NCBI RefSeq assembly: GCF_002964785.1
Contig: NZ_PQCC01000018.1
Span: 682,001 to 746,000, forward strand
Direction: 5' to 3'
Length of the DNA stretch: 64,000 nt
Source of the DNA: Pseudoalteromonas sp. T1lg48
GTDB taxonomy: Bacteria; Pseudomonadota; Gammaproteobacteria; Enterobacterales; Alteromonadaceae
The notes under the pieces were generated by a model that was not told the origin of the DNA, made no database searches, and saw only the letters and a program-made list of their open reading frames with translations. The position numbers and the translations under genes were made by a program. The number at the start of each line of letters is the position of its first letter. The stretch's first letter is position 1. Below are positions 1 through 10,172 of the stretch, piece after piece.

Positions 1-289
1 TAAGGTTGACCGCACGGCTAAAATCGATGCGCGCTAAGGTGCTTAAACCCAGGCTATCGAAAAGTTTACCGCGATCATAATAAAGTAAGGCTTGTTGATC
101 ACTGGGCAGTTCAGCCTGCTCAATAAGCTCGCTGTAGCGGGCAACCGCCACTTCGCTGCGATAGTCGCTCGGCAGAGGTGCAGCAAAAGGCACGGTAACA
201 ACGTATTGGGGACTATCTGGTACGGATTGGCAACCGGTTAAGAGTAGCGTGATAACGCTGGCTACCGTAAGCGATAATGTTTTTCTCAA
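1..289 (-). CDS. nlpI: Lipoprotein NlpI, N-terminal part (cut by window edge)
   Basis: The reverse strand encodes a signal peptide ending in a lipobox (LLLTGC, Cys about residue 20), then a region matching the start of NlpI, including the motifs LLYYDRGKLFDSLG and LARIDFSRAV that begin its TPR repeats. NlpI is an outer-membrane lipoprotein that scaffolds peptidoglycan hydrolases and, with Prc, controls MepS turnover. The reading frame has no upstream ATG or GTG, so a TTG at 287-289 is the likeliest start, with AGGA just before it. Its place directly downstream of pnp is the usual gammaproteobacterial order. The C-terminal part lies outside the window. Confidence 0.85.
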   Translation of the reverse strand, partial: MRKTLSLTVASVITLLLTGCQSVPDSPQYVVTVPFAAPLPSDYRSEVAVARYSELIEQAELPSDQQALLYYDRGKLFDSLGLSTLARIDFSRAVNL

Positions 290-332
290 AGTCCTATACC
301 TATAATCCGTCTGTGGATTTTCATTAAACCAT

Positions 333-359
333 AAAAAAGGGGCCTAAACAGCCCCTTTT
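333..359 (-). terminator. Intrinsic terminator after pnp
   Basis: A 9-bp stem (335-343 with 351-359, AAAAGGGGC/GCCCCTTTT) with a 7-nt loop is followed, on the minus strand, by a T run. It lies between pnp and nlpI, so it probably only partly separates the two. Confidence 0.8.
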
Positions 360-375
360 ACTATGCTTTTATCGC

Positions 376-2505
376 TTATTCGGCGTCTTTTACCGCTTCG
401 GCTGCTGGCGCGTTTTGCTCTTGCGCCTCTTTGATGCTTAGGCGTACACGGCCCTGGCGATCAACTTCTAGAACCTTAACCTTCACTTCCTGGCCAACAC
501 TTAAGTGGTCGGCAACATTGTTTACACGCTCGTCACTGATCTGTGAGATGTGTACCAAGCCGTCTTTACCAGGTAGAACGTTAACAAAGGCACCAAAGTC
601 AACGATGCGTACTACTTTACCTTCGTAGATAGTACCTACTTCCAGCTCAGCCGTTAGTTGCTCAACACGAGCGATGGCAGCGCGCGCGCTCTCACCGTCA
701 GTGGCGGCAATCTTAACTGTACCGTCGTCTTCGATTTCGATGGTAGTACCGGTTTCTTCGGTAAGCGCACGAATCGTAGCACCACCTTTACCGATAACAT
801 CGGCAATCTTCTTAGGTGGAATGTTCACCACATAGATACGCGGTGCGTAATCAGAAAGCTCAGCGGCTGGTGCAGAGATGGCTTCGTCCATTACATCTAG
901 GATGTGTAGACGTGCAGCCTGTGCCTGGTTAAGGGCGATCTGCATGATTTCTTTAGTGATACCTTCGATCTTGATATCCATTTGTAGTGCGGTAACACCT
1001 TCAGAGGTACCGGCTACTTTAAAGTCCATGTCACCAAGGTGATCTTCGTCACCCAAGATGTCAGAAAGAACAACGAAGTTGTCGCCTTCCTTAACAAGAC
1101 CCATGGCGATACCGGCAACAGATGCCTTAGTTGGTACACCGGCGTTCATTAGCGCAAGTGAAGTACCACATACAGAGGCCATTGATGAAGAACCGTTAGA
1201 CTCGGTGATTTCAGATACCACACGAATCGTGTACGGGAACTCTTCAAGCGTTGGTAGTACCGCAGCGATACCACGCTTAGCCAGGTTACCGTGACCTACT
1301 TCACGACGCTTAGGTGAGCCGATAAAGCCAGTTTCACCCACACAGAACGGAGGGAAGTTGTAGTGCAACATGAAACGGTTGTTTGATGTACCGGTTAGGT
1401 CGTCGATCATCTGAGAATCACGCTCTGTACCTAGTGTTGCGGTTACTAGTGCCTGAGTTTCACCACGGGTGAAGATAGCGCTACCGTGAGTACGGGCTAG
1501 TACACCGGTTTTCACGTCCAGGGCACGCACCATTTCTGGTGAACGACCGTCAATACGCTTCTCGCCGGCAATGATACGACCACGAACGATTTTCTTCTCA
1601 AGTGCGCCAAACTCGCCTGATACTTCTTGCTCGTCCAGGCTTTCATCTTCGCCAAGCTCTGCGCTTAGTTTTTCGATTACTTCTGCTTTAACTGCGCTTA
1701 GAGCCTCTTTACGCGCTACCTTGTCGGTAATGCGATACGCTTCACCGATTTTCTCTTCGGCGATAGCAGCAACTTTACCCGCTAGGGTTTCGTCTTTGGC
1801 TGGGGCAGTCCAATCCCAAGCAGCTTTACCCGCTTCGGCTTTGAACTCGTTGATTGCATTAATAATGGCTTGAGATTGCTCATGACCGTATACAACGGCG
1901 CCAAGCATTACGTCTTCAGGAAGCGTTTCAGCTTCTGACTCAACCATAAGTACCGCATTGTCGGTACCAGCTACCACTAGGTCTAGTTTGCTTGTTTTAA
2001 GCTCGGTTAGTGACGGGTTCAATACGTATTGACCGTCGATGTAACCAACGCGTGATGCACCGATAGGACCGTTAAATGGAATACCAGAAAGCGCTAGCGC
2101 CGCTGAAGTACCAATTAGGGCAACAATGTCAGGCTGGATTTCAGGGTTTACTGAAACCACGGTAGCGATAACTTGAACTTCGTTTACGAAGCCTTTCGGG
2201 AACAGTGGACGAATTGGGCGGTCGATTAGACGCGCGATAAGCGTTTCGCCATCTGAAGGGCGACCTTCACGCTTTAAGAAACCACCAGGGATACGACCTG
2301 CTGCATACATTTTTTCTTGGTAGTTAACAGTCAGAGGGAAGAAATCCTGACCAGGGTTTGCTTCACGACGACCTACTACGGTTACAAGTACCGACGTATC
2401 GCCGATGCTTGCTAATACCGCACCATCTGCCTGACGGGCAATGGCACCGGTTTCTAGGGTTACTGTGTGTTGTCCGTACTGAAATTCTTTAATAATTGCT
2501 TGCAC
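376..2505 (-). CDS. pnp: Polyribonucleotide nucleotidyltransferase (PNPase)
   Basis: This 709-residue protein has the full PNPase layout: two RNase PH domains, an intervening alpha-helical region (about 225-310), a KH domain (about 555-610, with the GXXG loop in VIGKGGATI) and a C-terminal S1 domain (about 620-690). PNPase is the phosphorolytic 3'-5' exoribonuclease of the RNA degradosome. The length equals the usual 700-715. It lies downstream of rpsO, as in most gammaproteobacteria, and its leader carries a long hairpin of the kind through which RNase III and PNPase autoregulate pnp in E. coli. The function of the protein is secure; the regulation is inferred. Confidence 0.98.
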   Translation of the reverse strand: MQAIIKEFQYGQHTVTLETGAIARQADGAVLASIGDTSVLVTVVGRREANPGQDFFPLTVNYQEKMYAAGRIPGGFLKREGRPSDGETLIARLIDRPIRPLFPKGFVNEVQVIATVVSVNPEIQPDIVALIGTSAALALSGIPFNGPIGASRVGYIDGQYVLNPSLTELKTSKLDLVVAGTDNAVLMVESEAETLPEDVMLGAVVYGHEQSQAIINAINEFKAEAGKAAWDWTAPAKDETLAGKVAAIAEEKIGEAYRITDKVARKEALSAVKAEVIEKLSAELGEDESLDEQEVSGEFGALEKKIVRGRIIAGEKRIDGRSPEMVRALDVKTGVLARTHGSAIFTRGETQALVTATLGTERDSQMIDDLTGTSNNRFMLHYNFPPFCVGETGFIGSPKRREVGHGNLAKRGIAAVLPTLEEFPYTIRVVSEITESNGSSSMASVCGTSLALMNAGVPTKASVAGIAMGLVKEGDNFVVLSDILGDEDHLGDMDFKVAGTSEGVTALQMDIKIEGITKEIMQIALNQAQAARLHILDVMDEAISAPAAELSDYAPRIYVVNIPPKKIADVIGKGGATIRALTEETGTTIEIEDDGTVKIAATDGESARAAIARVEQLTAELEVGTIYEGKVVRIVDFGAFVNVLPGKDGLVHISQISDERVNNVADHLSVGQEVKVKVLEVDRQGRVRLSIKEAQEQNAPAAEAVKDAE

Positions 2506-2595
2506 TTAATTCTTTCCTTAAGTTGCATTTAACCCGCTCAAAAGTTGATTTGCCAACCGTTAAGCCAGGTTAAGAGGGTTTTCTTAAGCACCTTA

Positions 2596-2649
2596 CCAAT
2601 TACAGTAAATAACCACACTCGAGCGAATGCCTTTATTTACTACAATTGG
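2596..2649 (-). promoter_or_regulatory. pnp leader hairpin, likely RNase III site for autoregulation
   Basis: Positions 2596-2612 and 2633-2649 form a 17-bp stem with a 2x2 internal mismatch and a 20-nt loop. It lies in the untranslated leader about 90 nt upstream of pnp. It has no T run, so it is not an intrinsic terminator. In E. coli the equivalent double-stranded leader is cut by RNase III and then removed by PNPase, which destabilises the message. Confidence 0.65.
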
Positions 2650-2724
2650 CAATATGGTGCCATCTAGTGTGTAGGCCAGGCCTACTTACTTAGACAGAGC
2701 TAAGTATACTCGTCAAAGGCGCAC

Positions 2725-2752
2725 AAAAAAAGGGGCGATTAGGCCCCTTTTT
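2725..2752 (-). terminator. Intrinsic terminator after rpsO
   Basis: A 10-bp stem (2727-2736 with 2743-2752, AAAAAGGGGC/GCCCCTTTTT) with loop gattag is followed by a T run on the minus strand, immediately downstream of rpsO. Some read-through into pnp would be expected. Confidence 0.85.
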
Positions 2753-2770
2753 CAAACTGGTATCAAAGAA

Positions 2771-3040
2771 TTAGCGACGTAGGCCAAGTTCTTTAATTAG
2801 CGCAGTGTAACGCTCGATGCTCTTACCTTTAAGGTAGTTAAGCAGGTTACGGCGCTGGCTTACTTTGCGAAGAAGACCACGACGTGAGTGGTTGTCTTGC
2901 TTGTGGTTAGCAAAGTGGCCTTGAAGCTTGTTGATATCTGCAGTTAGAAGTGCAACTTGTACTTCAGGTGAACCAGTGTCGCCTTCAGCGCGTGCAAATT
3001 TAGCAATGATATCTGCTTTTTCTTGGTTGCTTAGTGACAT
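2771..3040 (-). CDS. rpsO: 30S ribosomal protein uS15
   Basis: This 89-residue protein has the standard length and sequence of S15 (start [12 protein letters not shown], motif [11 protein letters not shown], motif [18 protein letters not shown]). It binds 16S rRNA in the central domain early in 30S assembly and contributes to inter-subunit bridge B4. It lies between truB and pnp in the conserved order, with its own terminator downstream. Confidence 0.98.
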   Translation of the reverse strand: MSLSNQEKADIIAKFARAEGDTGSPEVQVALLTADINKLQGHFANHKQDNHSRRGLLRKVSQRRNLLNYLKGKSIERYTALIKELGLRR

Positions 3041-3136
3041 AAATTACTCCAAAAATGAGTGTTTATATACGGTAAGAGCCGATCACTAATCCAGCCCCAC
3101 CAATTGAGCGCGTTATTTTAGCAAGCTGACCAATAA

Positions 3137-4078
3137 CTACAAGTTATTTGTGATAGCCACGGCGCGTTTTGCTTTGAGATGACCGTGCTGATTTCGCTCA
3201 CCCACGCCAAGGAAGCGCTCGCCACAACGCACGGCGCACACTTTTTCTGGCACCTCGCCGATTACCACGGTTTGCCCATGCGTAAAAGCTATTGCCTGTT
3301 GCTCGTCAATTTCCACGCTGGGCAGGTCTTGCACCGCGGTGTCCATGGGCAGCAACAGGGGATCCAACACCTCGCTGGGTGCCTTGTCCTGGCTTTTCGC
3401 TTCATCAAGCAAGGCTTGAAGCTCGTCAAGAGTCACCATTTTCTCTGCCGGGTAATGGCCCACCTTGGAGCGATGAAGCATGATCACATGCGCGCCACAG
3501 CCGAGTAACTCACCTAAATCATCCACTATGGTGCGAATATAGGTGCCTTTAGACACATGAGCGGTCATCTGAATTTCATTGGTCTGCTCGTCAAACTCGT
3601 CTAGCGTCAAGCTGTAAACATTAATACGACGACACTTACGCGGTACCTCGATGCCTTCGCGCGCGTATTTATATAAAGGTTGCCCCTGATACTTTAGCGC
3701 CGAATACATGGACGGATACTGATCCGACTCGCCAATAAAATCGGCCACATGTTGTTCAATCTGCTCTTTCGTCACATTGACATCACGGATTTCGACCACT
3801 TCACCATCGGCATCCGAGGTGGTGGTACGTTCACCCAGCTTGGCGCGCACCACGTAGGTCTTGTCGGTATCGAGTAAGAACTGACTAAACTTGGTCGCCT
3901 CACCAAAGCAAATCGGCAGCATGCCGGTGGCTAACGGGTCAAGTGCCCCGGTGTGCCCCGCCTTCTGCGCATAGTAAATGCCTTTGGCTTGTTGTAAGGC
4001 GCGGTTACTGGAGATCCCTTGCGGCTTGTGCAATAACAGCACGCCATCGACCGGACGGCCTTTTGTACGTCTGGCCAT
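3137..4078 (-). CDS. truB: tRNA pseudouridine(55) synthase TruB
   Basis: This 313-residue protein carries the TruB catalytic motif [13 protein letters not shown], whose Asp is the nucleophile, the KxxGHTGALD region and a C-terminal PUA-like segment. It makes the universal pseudouridine 55 in the T loop of tRNA and also acts as a tRNA folding chaperone. It is a few residues after rbfA in the same operon. Length fits the family (about 305-320). Confidence 0.97.
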   Translation of the reverse strand: MARRTKGRPVDGVLLLHKPQGISSNRALQQAKGIYYAQKAGHTGALDPLATGMLPICFGEATKFSQFLLDTDKTYVVRAKLGERTTTSDADGEVVEIRDVNVTKEQIEQHVADFIGESDQYPSMYSALKYQGQPLYKYAREGIEVPRKCRRINVYSLTLDEFDEQTNEIQMTAHVSKGTYIRTIVDDLGELLGCGAHVIMLHRSKVGHYPAEKMVTLDELQALLDEAKSQDKAPSEVLDPLLLPMDTAVQDLPSVEIDEQQAIAFTHGQTVVIGEVPEKVCAVRCGERFLGVGERNQHGHLKAKRAVAITNNL

Positions 4079-4083
4079 ACTGA

Positions 4084-4473
4084 TTATTCTTCCTCGTCGC
4101 TGCCGCCGCGCTTTTGCTTGTCTTCGCGCATCACCGACTCAACCAGGTTAGAGATACGCATCCCCTCAAGTAGTGAGGTATCAATGACGAAGCGCAGCTC
4201 TGGAATAATACGGGCGCGAATACGCTTGCCCAGTAAAGAACGAATATAACCGCTGGCATCGTTTAGCACACGCAGGCTCTGCTTGCTCTTGCTCTCGTCT
4301 TCTTGATTGAACACGGTAACAAAGATTTTTGCATAAGACAGGTCACGCGACACTTCTACCGCCGATACCGTTACCATGCCTAAACGCGGGTCTTTAATCT
4401 CACGCTGAATAATCACCGCGATTTCTTTTTGGATCTGTTGCGCTACGCGCTCTGTGCGAGAAAATTCTCTCAT
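4084..4473 (-). CDS. rbfA: Ribosome-binding factor A
   Basis: This 129-residue protein matches RbfA, with [17 protein letters not shown] at the N terminus and the KH-like core motif [17 protein letters not shown]. RbfA matures the 17S precursor of 16S rRNA and is needed for cold adaptation in E. coli. I chose the ATG at 4473 because family members begin there; a GTG three codons upstream is possible. It stops 5 nt before truB begins. Confidence 0.95.
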   Translation of the reverse strand: MREFSRTERVAQQIQKEIAVIIQREIKDPRLGMVTVSAVEVSRDLSYAKIFVTVFNQEDESKSKQSLRVLNDASGYIRSLLGKRIRARIIPELRFVIDTSLLEGMRISNLVESVMREDKQKRGGSDEEE

Positions 4474-4538
4474 TTTCACCACTTATATTTAGGATACCAG
4501 CACGCACACAGAGCACGGCGGGTATTACACAATCACAA

Positions 4539-4560
4539 ATGGGGGCACAAAGGCCCCCAT
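4539..4560 (-). terminator. GC-rich hairpin between infB and rbfA
   Basis: An 8-bp stem (4539-4546 with 4553-4560, ATGGGGGC/GCCCCCAT) sits in the infB-rbfA gap. Only a weak TTTGTG tract follows on the minus strand, so it may attenuate or stabilise the message rather than terminate it. Confidence 0.4.
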
Positions 4561-4582
4561 CAAATTTACTTAATGATCAAGG

Positions 4583-7260
4583 TTATAGAGAACGTTGTAC
4601 TTCAACGATTTCAAATACCTCGATTTGGTCACCGACCTTAACGTCATTATAGTTCTTAACGCCGATACCACATTCCATGCCGCTACGAACTTCTTGTACG
4701 TCGTCTTTAAAGCGACGCAGTGATTCAAGCTCACCTTCGTAGATAACCACGTTTTCACGTAGTACACGGATTGGGTTAGAACGCTTAACCACACCTTCGG
4801 TAACCATACAACCGGCTACGGCACCGATCTTAGGTGACTTAAACACATCACGTACTTCGGCAAGACCAATGATCTCTTGCTTGAACTCAGGTGCAAGCAT
4901 ACCGGTCATGGCTTGTTTCACTTCTTCGATCAGATCGTAGATTACGCTGTAATAACGAAGATCCAGGTTTTCCGCTTCGATTACCTTACGCGCTGAGGCG
5001 TCGGCACGAACGTTGAAACCAACCATGATGGCGTTAGATGCAGCCGCAAGTGATGCGTCGGTTTCGGTAATACCACCTACACCGCTACCTACGATCTTCA
5101 CTTTCACTTCGTCGGTAGAAAGCTTAACCAATGAATCGGAGATGGCTTCTACTGAACCCTGTACGTCGGCTTTCAGTACGATATTCACTTCCGAGACATC
5201 GCCTTCGGTCATATTAGTGAACATGTTCTCTAGCTTGGCTTTTTGCTGACGCGCTAGCTTCACTTCACGGAACTTACCTTGACGGTATAGTGCTACTTCA
5301 CGCGCTTTACGTTCGTCGCGTACAACCGTTGCTTCATCACCGGCAGCAGGAACACCCGATAGACCCAGGATTTCCACAGGAATCGATGGACCTGCTTCTT
5401 TAATCTCTTTACCGTTTTCGTCGCGCATTGCACGTACACGGCCATACTCAAGACCACACAGCACGATATCGCCCTGCTTCAGAGTACCTTCTTGTACCAG
5501 CACGGTTGCTACCGGGCCACGGCCTTTATCAAGGCGAGATTCGATAACCACACCCGATGCCATGCCTTCAGAAACAGCTGTTAGCTCAAGGATTTCTGAT
5601 TGCATAAGTACGGCTTCTAACAGTTCGTCAACGCCCTGGCCTGTTTTCGCCGAGATGTGTACGAATTGCGTCTCACCGCCCCAATCCTCAGGAATAACGT
5701 CTAGCTGGGCCAGCTCGTTCTTCACTCGGTCAGGATCGGCACCTTCTTTATCCATCTTGTTCACAGCAACAATCAGTGGTACTTCAGCCGCTTTGGCGTG
5801 CTGGACCGCTTCTTTAGTCTGTGGCATTACACCGTCGTCTGCGGCAACAACCAGGATTACGATATCCGTTGCTTTCGCACCACGGGCACGCATTGAGGTA
5901 AATGCCGCGTGTCCAGGAGTATCCAGGAAGGTGATCATGCATTATCGGTATCAACATGGTATGCACCTATGTGCTGGGTAATACCACCGGCCTCGCCAGA
6001 GGCAACCTTCGCCTTACGGATATAATCCAGGGTTGATGTTTTACCGTGGTCAACGTGACCCATAACGGTAACAACCGGTGCACGAGATTCCGCTTTACCG
6101 CCTTCGCTGCGGTCGCTCAGTACTTTCTCTTCCAGCTCATTTTCACGAACTACCACTACCTTGTGACCCATTTCTTCGGCAACTAGCTGCGCGGTTTCTT
6201 GGTCGATAACCTGGTTAATGGTAACCATGTCGCCCATTTTCATCATGGTCTTAACGACTTCGGCACCTTTAACCGCCATACGTGATGCAAGCTCTGCAAC
6301 CGTGATGGTCTCACCGATACGCACTTCCTGCTTCTTATCGGCAACAGGCTTTTGGAAACCGTGCTGTAAAGACGTAGGCGCTTTCAGCTTGCCTTTTTTG
6401 CCTTTGCCAAATTTAGCATTGGCATCAACACTCTCTTTACCCTTAGGCTTTTTCTTTTTACGACGCGCGCTTTTCTCTTCGCGTGCATCGGACTCGTCTT
6501 CCGCTTCACGTGCGTAAGTAGAAGTAGTTAGGTGGTGATCCGCCGTTTCTTCACGACGTTTACGCTCTTCTTCTTCTTTCTTCCAACGTGCTTCGTTTTC
6601 TTCGGCTAGGCGACGAGCTTCTTCCGCTTGACGTTGTGCTTCTTCTTCGGCTTTCTTCAATGCTGCCTCTTCTGCTTCTTTTTGTAAGCGTTCAGCTTCG
6701 TCACGTTCTTTCTGAGTTTGCGCCTCATCCTTTGCAGAATCTTTACTTTCTTTGCGCTGTGCTTCGGCTTTACGCTTCGCTTCTTCTTTGGCTTTACGTT
6801 CGGCTTCTTCTTTCGCCTTACGCTCTGCCTCTTCTTTAGCTTTACGCTCGGCTTCCTCTTTCGCCTTACGTTCTGCTTCTTGCTTGGCCTGTGCTTCGGC
6901 TTCAAGACGCGCTTGCTCTTCGGCTTCTAAGCGCGCTTGTTCTTGCTGCTCATCTAGAGCGCTTTTCTTGACGTAGGTGCGCTTTTTACGCACTTCTACC
7001 TGCACTGCCTTGGCCTTACCGGTAGAGCCAGTCACGCTCAGAGTACTTTTCTTCTTGCGTTGCAACGTCATACGCTCTGGGCCCGAGGCGCCAGAACCAC
7101 CATGTTGCTTTGACAAGTGATCGAGCAATTGCGCTTTTTCCGACTCGTTTACCTGGTCGTCCGCTTGCTTTTTGATGCCCGCACTGTCCAATTGCTGTAG
7201 CAATTTATCAACAGTTGTACCAATGTCCTCGGCCAGTTTTGTTACACTTACTTCTGCCAT
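4583..7260 (-). CDS. infB: Translation initiation factor IF-2, interrupted by a one-base frameshift
   Basis: Read with one base restored, this is a full IF-2 of about 892 residues: an N-terminal domain (start [14 protein letters not shown], with GGAGG upstream), a charged coiled-coil linker (about 120-180), the G domain and the C-terminal domains. The frame breaks near 5938-5941. The upstream half ends ...[10 protein letters not shown] at a TGA, and the downstream half begins [13 protein letters not shown] at an ATG that overlaps that stop (ATGA). Relatives read [13 protein letters not shown] here, so one G of a GGC codon is missing. P-loop GHVDHGKTS is in the first half; DTPGH and NKMD are in the second. 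Because infB is essential, an assembly error, or less likely translational coupling, must be considered. Confidence 0.9.
6778..6885 (-). repeat. Coding 24-bp tandem repeat in the IF-2 linker
   Basis: About four and a half imperfect 24-bp units encode repeats of KAKEEAER at roughly residues 125-160 of IF-2. They form a charged helical linker between the N-terminal domain and the G domain. Synonymous differences between copies show it is not a brand-new expansion. Confidence 0.8.
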
Positions 7261-7285
7261 ATTCTTTGTTACCTCCGTTAATAAA

Positions 7286-8785
7286 TTACTCGTCACCGAA
7301 CCAGCAAATATTACGTGCGGCCATGATTAGGTCGCCCGCTTCCTGTTCAGAAAGCTCGGTAATTTCTACTAGTTCGTCGATGCCTTGCTCGGCTAGATCT
7401 TCAAGCGTAACTACGCCCTTGCTTGCCATGACAAAGGCAAGGTGACGATCTAGGCCATCAAGGTTTAATAGGTCTTCAGCCGGCTCTGCGCCTTCTAGGC
7501 TTTCTTCGTCTTTCAACGCTTTCGTTGTTAACGCATCTTTGGCGCGATTGCGCAGCTCTTCAACTGTCTCTTCGTCAAGACCGTCAATTTCTAAGAATTC
7601 GCTGGTCGGTACGTACGCCACTTCTTCTAGGGTTGAGAAGCCTTCACCGATAAGTAGCTCGGCGAAATCATCATCGATGTCTAACCCTTCTGTGAACAGG
7701 GTGATCAGCTTGTCCGACTCTGCCTGGTTTTTCGCCTGCATGTCTTCAACCGTCATTACGTTTAGCTCCCAGCCGGTAAGCTGACTTGCTAGACGTACGT
7801 TTTGGCCGTTACGACCGATGGCTTGTGCCAGGTTGTCCGCCTCTACGGCGATATCCATTGAGCGTGAGTCTTCGTCCATCACGATAGAAGCAACTTCCGC
7901 CGGCGCCATGGCGTTGATAACGAACTGAGCCGGGTTGTCATCGTACAACACGATATCAACACGCTCACCGCCAAGCTCGCCCGAGACCGCTTGCACACGT
8001 GCACCGCGCATACCTACACAGGCACCCACAGGGTCAATACGCTTGTCGTTTGATTTAACGGCAATTTTAGCTCGTGAACCTGGGTCACGCGCTGCCGAGC
8101 GCAGCTCGATCATCTCTTCGCCAATTTCCGGCACCTCAATGCGGAATAGCTCCATCAGCATTTCCGGCTTAGAGCGGGTTACAAATAACTGCGCACCACG
8201 AGCTTCCGGGCGGACCGCATAAAGTAAACCACGTACACGGTCACCCGGACGGAAGTTTTCGCGTGGAAGCATGTCGTCACGGTAGATAACCGCTTCGGCG
8301 TTATTACCTAAATCAAGAATGATGGCGTCGCGGCTGGCTTTTTTAACCACACCGGTTACTAGCTCGCCTTCTTGGTCTTTATAGGCTTCAACTACAAGGG
8401 CACGCTCTGCTTCACGTACTTTTTGTACGATAACCTGCTTGGCCATTTGCGTGGTGATACGGTCAAACTTGATTGACTCGATCTGCTCTTCAACATAGTC
8501 ACCCAGTTGAATTTCCGGCTCATCTACCTGTGCCGCTTCAAGGGTGATTTCACGATAAGGGTTTTCTAAGCTGCCATCTTCTAGCGCTTCAACTACTTGC
8601 CAGCGACGGAAAGTGTCGTACTCGCCGGTTTTGCGATCGATAGATACGCGCACGTCGATATCGCCGTCATGTTTTTTCTTAGTTGCGGTCGCTAGTGCGA
8701 ACTCTAATGCTTCAAAAATTTTCTCTTTGGGGACCGCTTTTTCATTGGAAACGGCTTCCGCCACCAACAGTATTTCTTTTGCCAT
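7286..8785 (-). CDS. nusA: Transcription termination/antitermination factor NusA
   Basis: This 499-residue protein starts [17 protein letters not shown] and contains an N-terminal RNA-polymerase-binding domain, an S1 domain (about 135-200), two KH domains (with [17 protein letters not shown]) and two C-terminal acidic helix-hairpin repeats (about 360-495), as in E. coli NusA (495 residues). It controls pausing, termination and rRNA antitermination. I chose the ATG at 8785, preceded by GAGG, because family members start there. infB follows directly. Confidence 0.97.
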   Translation of the reverse strand: MAKEILLVAEAVSNEKAVPKEKIFEALEFALATATKKKHDGDIDVRVSIDRKTGEYDTFRRWQVVEALEDGSLENPYREITLEAAQVDEPEIQLGDYVEEQIESIKFDRITTQMAKQVIVQKVREAERALVVEAYKDQEGELVTGVVKKASRDAIILDLGNNAEAVIYRDDMLPRENFRPGDRVRGLLYAVRPEARGAQLFVTRSKPEMLMELFRIEVPEIGEEMIELRSAARDPGSRAKIAVKSNDKRIDPVGACVGMRGARVQAVSGELGGERVDIVLYDDNPAQFVINAMAPAEVASIVMDEDSRSMDIAVEADNLAQAIGRNGQNVRLASQLTGWELNVMTVEDMQAKNQAESDKLITLFTEGLDIDDDFAELLIGEGFSTLEEVAYVPTSEFLEIDGLDEETVEELRNRAKDALTTKALKDEESLEGAEPAEDLLNLDGLDRHLAFVMASKGVVTLEDLAEQGIDELVEITELSEQEAGDLIMAARNICWFGDE

Positions 8786-8823
8786 AGGTATTGCCTCGCT
8801 TGCCCTATTCCTTCGCACTGAAA

Positions 8824-9279
8824 TTAAAATTTGGCGATGATGTTCGCACGTTCAATGTTGCTGATCATGAGCATGTGCTCCTGATTATCAACATTAATTG
8901 TGATCATATCACCGTTAACTGCTACTAAGTCGCCCTTAAAATTACGACGACCATCTTGTGGAAGCTTAGTTCTTAATCTGACTTCCTCACCCACTGCATT
9001 TTGATAATGTTCTGGTTTGAACAGTGGACGATCGACACCAGGTGAAGATACTTCCAAATCATATTCATTGGTAATGGGATCTTCTACGTCGAGGATCGCG
9101 CTAACTTGACGACTGACATCCGCACAGTTATCTACCGTAATACCGTCTGGGTGGTCGATATACACACGCAAGGTGGAATGACGACCGGCTTGAATAAACT
9201 CAAGTCCCAGGAGCTCGAAGTCTAATGCTTCGACCGCCGGAGTTAACATCTCGGTTAATGTTTGTTCGAGCTTTGTCAC
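8824..9279 (-). CDS. rimP: Ribosome maturation factor RimP
   Basis: This 151-residue protein matches RimP, with [17 protein letters not shown], the motif [20 protein letters not shown] and an Sm-like C-terminal domain. It assists assembly of the central and head parts of the 30S subunit. The start is a GTG at 9279 preceded by GGAGAAG; the family begins at this point ([10 protein letters not shown]). It is the first gene of the rimP-nusA-infB-rbfA-truB operon. Confidence 0.95.
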   Translation of the reverse strand: MTKLEQTLTEMLTPAVEALDFELLGLEFIQAGRHSTLRVYIDHPDGITVDNCADVSRQVSAILDVEDPITNEYDLEVSSPGVDRPLFKPEHYQNAVGEEVRLRTKLPQDGRRNFKGDLVAVNGDMITINVDNQEHMLMISNIERANIIAKF

Positions 9280-9298
9280 GAAACTTCTCCATAGAAAC

Positions 9299-9362
9299 AA
9301 AAAAAGGGCTAAAGCCCCATTTTCAATACAGATACAACAACGCCCCGAGCCAAGCGGGGCGT
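9299..9362 (-). terminator. Attenuator-like double hairpin just upstream of rimP
   Basis: On the minus strand an 8-bp stem (9340-9347 with 9355-9362) is followed by a GGGGCTTTAGCCC hairpin and seven T residues (9299-9305). The second hairpin looks like a real intrinsic terminator, yet it ends about 20 nt before the rimP start and downstream of the only good promoter I see. It is therefore likely to attenuate the operon. In E. coli terminators also sit between metY and rimP. Confidence 0.7.
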
Positions 9363-9496
9363 CACACTGGCTGCACATATCGAGTATATGCAACCTGATT
9401 TTCTGTGCGGCCTAGGGCCTAGCTTGGCTGCGGGCTATATCCGTACGATAAAACCGCTGCGACGACTTAGCAAAATCACTTCTGCTAAACGCAAAA

Positions 9497-9518
9497 CGCG
9501 CATTTCAAAGAATGCGCG
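9497..9518 (-). promoter_or_regulatory. Hairpin in the rimP operon leader
   Basis: An 8-bp stem (CGCGCATT/AATGCGCG, 9497-9504 with 9511-9518) lies about 85 nt after the predicted transcription start. On the minus strand it is followed by a weak T-rich tract. This may be a second attenuation or processing element. No metY-type tRNA gene is visible in the 9363-9600 leader. Confidence 0.4.
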
Positions 9519-9608
9519 AACTTCAAAAAACAATTAAATATGACTATCTAACTGTTTAAAATCTGCTGCATGAAGTGTACCTGAGTACGACCTTCATTCG
9601 TGGCACCT

Positions 9609-9637
9609 ATTATAGTGCCGTGGTTATTAATAAGCAA
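9609..9637 (-). promoter_or_regulatory. Sigma-70 promoter for the rimP-nusA-infB operon
   Basis: On the minus strand a TTGCTT -35 box (9632-9637) is separated by exactly 17 bp from a perfect TATAAT -10 box (9609-9614). Transcription should begin near 9602, giving an untranslated leader of about 320 nt before rimP. Confidence 0.75.
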
Positions 9638-9679
9638 CCTTCGATAACCGTTAAAGCCAGAATTAACAAGGCCTATACA

Positions 9680-9711
9680 TGAAAAAACCAAGCATTTAGC
9701 TTGGTTTTTCA
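9680..9711 (-). terminator. Terminator after tRNA-Leu
   Basis: The inverted repeat AAAAACCAAGC/GCTTGGTTTTT with a 5-nt loop lies immediately downstream of tRNA-Leu on the minus strand and ends in a T run. It would end the secG-tRNA transcript just before the rimP promoter. Confidence 0.85.
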
Positions 9712-9714
9712 ATT

Positions 9715-9800
9715 TGGTGCCGTGAGCGGGACTTGAACCCGCACGAGCTATGCTCACCACCCCCTCAAGATGGCGTGTCTACCAATTCCACCACCACGGC
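9715..9800 (-). tRNA. leuU: tRNA-Leu (anticodon GAG)
   Basis: The minus strand gives an 86-nt class II tRNA. The acceptor stem is GCCGTGG with CACGGC, the anticodon loop CTTGAGG has anticodon GAG, a long variable arm is present, the T loop is GTTCAAGTC, and CCA is genomically encoded at 9717-9715. E. coli leuU also lies next to secG. Confidence 0.96.
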
Positions 9801-9809
9801 TTAATTTTT

Positions 9810-10166
9810 TTAGTTTGGAACGTCCGGGTTGTTTGAACCCTTTTCTTCCTCAACTGGAACGTCTGATGCAGGTTGCTCAACGGTTTCTACCGCTGGCGCT
9901 GCTTCAAGGTTTTCCCATTGATCGGTTTGCTTGATTTGACCAGCGGTTAGGTTACCTAACACTATGCTCAAAACGAAGAAAATCGTTGCTAGTACCGTGG
10001 TCGTTTTAGTCATAAAGTTACCTGCACCCGATGAACCGAAAACGGTTGCCGAGGCACCAGCACCAAATGACGAACCCATGTCAGCACCTTTACCTTGTTG
10101 AATTAGCACGAAACCAATTAAGGCTAATGCAACAATCAAATAAACTACTAAAAGAATTTCGTACAT
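9810..10166 (-). CDS. secG: Preprotein translocase subunit SecG
   Basis: This 118-residue protein has two transmembrane helices (about 3-22 and 53-73) around the family motif LIQQGKGADMGSSFGAGAS. SecG is the small accessory subunit of the SecYEG channel and eases SecA cycling. It follows tpiA closely and precedes tRNA-Leu. The acidic/proline-rich C-terminal tail after residue 85 is poorly conserved in the family. Confidence 0.95.
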   Translation of the reverse strand: MYEILLVVYLIVALALIGFVLIQQGKGADMGSSFGAGASATVFGSSGAGNFMTKTTTVLATIFFVLSIVLGNLTAGQIKQTDQWENLEAAPAVETVEQPASDVPVEEEKGSNNPDVPN

Positions 10167-10172
10167 TTAATT

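Noticed and set aside
6588..6976. Several plus-strand open frames rich in Leu, Phe, Ser and Ala
   Set aside because: They are antisense shadows of the repetitive KAKEEAER linker of infB; they lack ribosome-binding sites and resemble no family.
9363..9600. Search for a metY-type initiator tRNA in the rimP leader
   Set aside because: No cloverleaf, CAU anticodon loop or T-loop motif was found; only hairpins are present.
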